A stretch of 15,474 nt of DNA, taken from positions 1 through 15,474 of the forward strand of contig CAZWSC010000070.1 of assembly GCA_964636385.1 (NCBI GenBank), given 5' to 3'. Source of the stretch: CAZWSC01 sp964636385. Lineage in GTDB: Bacteria > Eisenbacteria > RBG-16-71-46 > CAIMUX01. Position numbers and translations under genes: made by a program. How positions within the stretch are numbered: the stretch's first letter is position 1; each line of letters opens with the position of its first letter. The notes under the pieces were generated by a model that searched no databases, was not told where the DNA came from, and saw nothing but the letters and a program-made list of their open reading frames with translations. Positions 15,066 through 15,474 of this stretch are shown here, one piece after another.

Positions 15066-15132
15066 GGATGCACCTCCTGCAGTCGGGAAAGATGGCTGCC
15101 CCTGTAGACAACAAGAACTGGACGACCCGGGG

Positions 15133-15162
15133 ATTATACTCCATGCGGGGAGTAGTTGTAAG
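15133..15162 (-). promoter_or_regulatory. Candidate promoter of the exported propeller gene, with overlapping inverted repeat
   Basis: On the minus strand a perfect -10 TATAAT lies at 15138-15133. A -35-like CTTACA (4 of 6 matches) lies at 15162-15157 with 18-base spacing. The start point would be near 15126, giving a leader of about 60 bases before the ATG at 15065. An inverted repeat TACTCC (15137-15142) / GGAGTA (15149-15154) occupies the spacer and the edge of the -10, where a repressor could bind. Confidence 0.5.
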
Positions 15163-15269
15163 CCCCCAATGGCCGGTTCGTGAAAGGCTGTGGCCCTGCT
15201 TGACCAACGCGCCGCTGAGCCTCTTCGCTGGGGCAGACTCCAGCTCACCCATGGTGAGGAGTTCCCGGA

Positions 15270-15474
15270 TCACTCCACATACGACCCGGACAACGGAACG
15301 GATCGCACCGGCGCAGAAGCGACAATGCGCCCCTCTGCGGCAGAGGCCGCCACGACTGCCGGCGATGCAAGGTACACCAGGGAGTCGGGAGATCCCATCA
15401 GGCCCCCGGTGTTGCCGTTGGTGGAGGAGATCCCCACTTCACCGGCCTCAAGGAGCCCCTCGCCGAACCCGCTG
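15270..15474 (-). CDS. Aconitase-superfamily (LeuC-like) large subunit, C-terminal part, cut by window edge
   Basis: The final 67 codons of a minus-strand gene enter from the right edge and stop at 15270-15272. The segment GLMGSPDSLVYLASPAVVAASAAEGRI matches the end of the catalytic core of the aconitase / isopropylmalate dehydratase family, where GRMGSP, YLASPA and AASAxxGxI are typical. Upstream, GFGEGLLEAGEVGISSTNGN aligns with the region just after the last cluster cysteine, which would lie just outside the window. The usual S/T-NRNFxGR substrate-binding motif is replaced by TNGNTGGLMG, so both arginines are missing. It could be a divergent dehydratase with another substrate or a degraded copy. 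The superfamily is confident; the specific enzyme is not. Confidence 0.75.
   Translation of the reverse strand, partial: SGFGEGLLEAGEVGISSTNGNTGGLMGSPDSLVYLASPAVVAASAAEGRIVASAPVRSVPLSGSYVE

Noticed and set aside
1..15474. tRNA, rRNA, CRISPR arrays, toxin-antitoxin or phage genes
   Set aside because: I saw no T-loop-like tRNA core in a folding context, no regularly spaced repeat arrays, and no phage or defence motifs. An undetected small RNA cannot be excluded without a search.

Overview
The window is GC-rich, gene-dense bacterial chromosome. Several exported proteins have signal peptides or lipoboxes. One of them ends in a FlgD/T9SS-like Ig module, a tail typical of FCB-group and candidate phyla such as Eisenbacteria, Krumholzibacteria and Latescibacteria. 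The set also includes a two-domain radical-SAM protein, a DUF6268-type outer-membrane barrel and a split 5'-nucleotidase. I infer an uncultivated FCB-like, Gram-negative (diderm) bacterium, but the phylum cannot be fixed from this sequence alone.

Layout. 1-913: no convincing gene. 914-1720 (-): small lipoprotein with a collagen-like Gly-x-y stretch. 1854-4628 (-): large radical-SAM/DUF2344 fusion. Divergent from it, 4802-5257 and 5325-5855 (+) form a likely two-gene operon of a rubrerythrin-type ferritin-like protein and a small HExxH zinc peptidase. 5921-6640 (-): secreted protein of unknown function. 6970-8828 (+): a tightly coupled pair in which the two domains of a UshA-type 5'-nucleotidase are separate proteins, the C-terminal domain first as a lipoprotein and the metallophosphatase second as a Tat substrate. 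8829-10139 (-): remains of a coupled operon, a GNAT acetyltransferase 3' fragment, an intact DUF6268-like barrel and a CPBP-protease 5' fragment. 10163-10375 (-): short signal-peptide ORF that runs into a repeat resembling an insertion-sequence end. 10656-13199 (-): P-type ATPase with an apparent in-frame loss of about 75-80 residues. 13200-13658: an IS1 InsA remnant and a possible small Cys-rich ORF. 13659-15065 (-): exported beta-propeller-like protein with the FlgD-like tail and a good promoter. 15270-15474 (-): 3' end of an aconitase-superfamily gene cut by the window edge.

Functionally there is envelope and surface biology (lipoproteins, barrel, exported propeller), nucleotide or phosphate scavenging (split 5'-nucleotidase), and iron or oxidative-stress handling (ferritin-like protein). 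The stretch from 8829 to about 13600 looks eroded: two truncated genes, an IS-like scar, an IS1 remnant and a damaged ATPase lie close together. I see no convincing new defence, CRISPR or biosynthetic system. The points most worth a second look are the ATPase deletion, the truncated operon island, the odd aconitase C-terminus and the split nucleotidase.
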